Source: JAHDCE01 sp051275765 (GTDB lineage Bacteria > Bacteroidota > Bacteroidia > Chitinophagales > Saprospiraceae). From it: a stretch of 8,367 nt of DNA. This document shows, one piece after another, positions 6,989 through 8,367 of this stretch; within the stretch, counting starts at the first letter, position 1; each line of letters opens with the position of its first letter. The position numbers were made by a program, and so were the translations under genes. The notes under the pieces are model-generated. The model did no database searches, was not told the DNA's origin, and worked only from the letters and a program-made list of their open reading frames with translations. The stretch spans positions 1 through 8,367 of the forward strand of contig JBNMOV010000205.1 of the NCBI GenBank assembly GCA_051275765.1. Direction: 5' to 3'.

Positions 6989-7066
6989 CGATCTTTGATG
7001 TTTTGCTAGACCAAAATTCAGAACTTTATTAAACCAAACATCAAAAGTCTCAAAGACTTTCGATAT
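6957..7066 (-). repeat. Two imperfect 45-bp hairpin repeats upstream of the S37 peptidase gene
   Basis: On the minus strand, the copies 7066-7022 and 7001-6957 match at about 32 of 45 positions and are 65 bp apart. Shared blocks include TTGAGA, GATGTT and GGTTT. The upstream copy folds as ATCGAAAGTCT/AGACTTTTGAT (11 pairs with one G-U, loop TTG). The downstream copy has the same layout with two mismatched pairs. In the first 30 positions seven of eight differences are transitions. Confidence 0.5.
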
Positions 7067-7158
7067 TGATCGTTAAATATTATTCATTTGTGATTTTGTT
7101 TGGCAAGATGCGAAATATTGTGTCTCTACATTTTTTGAATTAAAAATGTTCACAAAAT

Positions 7159-7183
7159 ACTGTTCACTGTTCACTGTTCACTG
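7159..7183. repeat. Heptamer tandem repeat (TTCACTG) overlapping the galE stop codon
   Basis: TTCACTG is repeated perfectly about 3.6 times in 25 bases. Read on the minus strand (CAGTGAA), the galE C-terminal codons for S-E-Q and the stop TGA (7173-7171) fall inside the tract, and the remaining copies lie beyond the stop. It resembles the short tandemly repeated heptamers described in cyanobacteria, without implying a relation. Confidence 0.8.
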
Positions 7184-8205
7184 ATTAACCATCCTTTGCT
7201 ATTTTCCCAATCCCAGGCAGATTTCACGATGTCATTAATATCTCGTTTTGGTGTCCAACCTAGTTTATCTCTAGAATTAGTAGTATCTGCATAAATAGCT
7301 GCTACATCTCCTGGTCTTCTTTCTCCCAAAGTATAATTCAAGGCCATTCCCGTTACTTTTTCAAAAGCTTTAATCGCTTCTAAAACTGTTACACCATCAC
7401 CAATTCCAAGATTGAAAACCTCGCAATTCGTTTCATTCTTATTTCCCAATAAAAATTGAACAGCCTTAGTATGTGCGTGAGCCAAATCCATGACATGAAT
7501 AAAATCCCTCACACAACTTCCATCACGAGTAGGATAATCTGTACCAAATACAGTCATACTTTTTCTATGCCCAATTGCTACTTCAGTAATGATAGGCACA
7601 AGGTGCGTATTTTCCAAAATAGGAGCTTCTCCAATCTTAGATGTTTCATGCGAGCCAGCAGGATTGAAATAACGCAATAATACTACATTAAATTCTGGAT
7701 GTGCGATACAGTAATCTCTTAGAATTTGTTCGCCCATTTGTTTGGTACGAGCATAAGGACATTCTGCTTCTCCAAAAGGAGTTTTCTCTGTTACAGGCAA
7801 TTCTTCTGCATTGCCATATACAGCACAGGATGAAGAAAAAATCAGATTCTTAACGCCATATTTTTCACAACAATCTAATACGTTCAATAGATTGTTGAGG
7901 TTATTCCTATAATATTTTACTGGATTAGAAACAGACTCTGGAACATAAATATGTGCTGCAAAATGGATAACTCCTTCGATATCTGGATTTTCTTGGAATA
8001 TCTTTTCCGTTTTTTCCATATCACACAAATTCACTTCATAATTGACATGAGGTCTACCCAATAATTCGGATATACCTTCCGTCATTTTTTTGTGTGAATT
8101 AGAAAAATCGTCTGCACTAATTGGATTGAAACCATTTTCTGAAAGATCTATAACAGTGTGGCTTCCTATGTATCCACATCCTCCAGCTACTAATATCTTG
8201 CTCAT
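7171..8205 (-). CDS. galE: UDP-glucose 4-epimerase
   Basis: This 344-residue cytoplasmic extended short-chain dehydrogenase/reductase interconverts UDP-glucose and UDP-galactose with bound NAD, linking galactose use (Leloir pathway) to cell-surface polysaccharide synthesis. The N-terminal Rossmann motif is GGCGYIG (G8, G11, G14). HFAA follows at 81-84. The catalytic set is S126 (SSSCAVYG), Y151 and K155 (YARTK), equal to S124/Y149/K153 of E. coli GalE. The substrate side shows RYFNPAGSH, the DFIHVMDLA block and GERRPGD (294-300). Length agrees with the family (about 338-345). I304 occupies the position of E. coli Y299, which influences whether UDP-N-acetyl sugars are accepted, so activity on UDP-GlcNAc cannot be excluded. 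The ATG at 8205 directly starts the Rossmann strand. The gene appears to be monocistronic: 239 bp separate it from the next gene, and no strong terminator is seen after it. The C-terminal codons lie in a heptamer repeat. Confidence 0.95.
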   Translation of the reverse strand: MSKILVAGGCGYIGSHTVIDLSENGFNPISADDFSNSHKKMTEGISELLGRPHVNYEVNLCDMEKTEKIFQENPDIEGVIHFAAHIYVPESVSNPVKYYRNNLNNLLNVLDCCEKYGVKNLIFSSSCAVYGNAEELPVTEKTPFGEAECPYARTKQMGEQILRDYCIAHPEFNVVLLRYFNPAGSHETSKIGEAPILENTHLVPIITEVAIGHRKSMTVFGTDYPTRDGSCVRDFIHVMDLAHAHTKAVQFLLGNKNETNCEVFNLGIGDGVTVLEAIKAFEKVTGMALNYTLGERRPGDVAAIYADTTNSRDKLGWTPKRDINDIVKSAWDWENSKGWLISEQ

Positions 8206-8302
8206 TTGTTGATTTATTTTAATTGGTAAAGGCTATAAAATAAACGAACCTATAGGCTCATTCTTATATAAGGGATGAGAAATAAATAAACGATACCACT
8301 TA

Positions 8303-8367
8303 TAACGCAGGATTTTTGCTTGCTAATAAGGCGAAAAACGCAGACATAGCCGTAGCTATGGCGAGTA
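8303..8367. repeat. Second copy of intergenic hairpin/TAACGCAG modules (cut by window end)
   Basis: TAACGCAG followed at once by GATTTTT (8303-8317) equals the 1932-1948 module of the 1829-1992 element minus an inserted TA. Further on come AAGGC (8328-8332) and a hairpin CATAGC/GCTATG with CGTA loop (8345-8360), then GAG, parallel to AAGGC, GTAGC/GCTAC and GAG in the other element. The module order differs (TAACGCAG before the hairpin here, after it there). The element lies upstream of galE, whose 5' region (8206-8302) shows nothing else I can assign, and may continue past the window. Confidence 0.5.

Noticed and set aside
7128..7149. AT-rich hairpin (ACATTTTT/AAAAATGT) as galE terminator
   Set aside because: The stem has only 8 A/T-dominated pairs with no T run after it on the minus strand. 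Too weak to call.
8257..8279. Hairpin CTCATTCTT/AGGGATGAG in the galE upstream region
   Set aside because: It relies on two G-U pairs that exist only in plus-strand RNA, whereas galE is transcribed from the minus strand. In the sense transcript they become A-C mismatches.
1..8367. CRISPR array, tRNA or rRNA genes, phage or integrase genes
   Set aside because: I saw no regularly spaced repeats of CRISPR length, no tRNA-like cloverleaf and no mobile-element or defence proteins in the coding regions.

Overview
The window looks like an AT-rich chromosomal stretch of a Bacteroidota bacterium, possibly of the Saprospiria/Cytophagia type. The strongest taxonomic sign is a C-terminal type IX secretion (T9SS) sorting domain on the metalloprotease at 2023-4113. 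Supporting signs are short signal peptides ending in ..AQ on three proteins, no clear Shine-Dalgarno sequences before the starts, and a candidate promoter of the Bacteroidota TTG / TAnnTTTG type. No tool was run; assignments come from motif reading.

Layout: (1) 21-1655 (+), a secreted DUF4139-family protein, closed by a strong hairpin at 1691-1724. (2) 1656-2022, a 367-bp gap holding a 164-bp element bounded by 18-bp perfect inverted repeats. (3) 2023-4113 (+), a secreted M43-type zinc metalloprotease with accessory beta domains and a T9SS tail. (4) 4114-4234, a convergent junction with a bidirectional terminator flanked by degenerate octamer repeats. (5) 4235-5431 (-), a PLP enzyme of the Cys/Met trans-sulfuration family. 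(6) 5432-5653, a repeat-rich gap. (7) 5654-6931 (-), a secreted S37-like serine aminopeptidase. (8) 6932-7170, a gap with two copies of a 45-bp hairpin repeat. (9) 7171-8205 (-), galE, whose stop codon lies in a heptamer tandem repeat. (10) 8206-8367, the galE upstream region, which carries sequence modules also found in the 1829-1992 element.

The five genes do not form an obvious pathway. Two are secreted peptidases that could act in nutrient scavenging (inference), and two are housekeeping enzymes (amino-acid sulfur metabolism, nucleotide-sugar epimerisation). The three minus-strand genes are separated by more than 200 bp each, so they are probably separate transcription units.

The genes are ordinary; the intergenic DNA is not. 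Every complete gap carries short degenerate repeats or hairpins. Two distant gaps share a hairpin plus a TAACGCAG/GATTTTT module, with one paired-base substitution that keeps the stem. Most differences between repeat copies are transitions. This looks like one or more families of small dispersed intergenic elements, and it is the part most worth checking against the whole genome.
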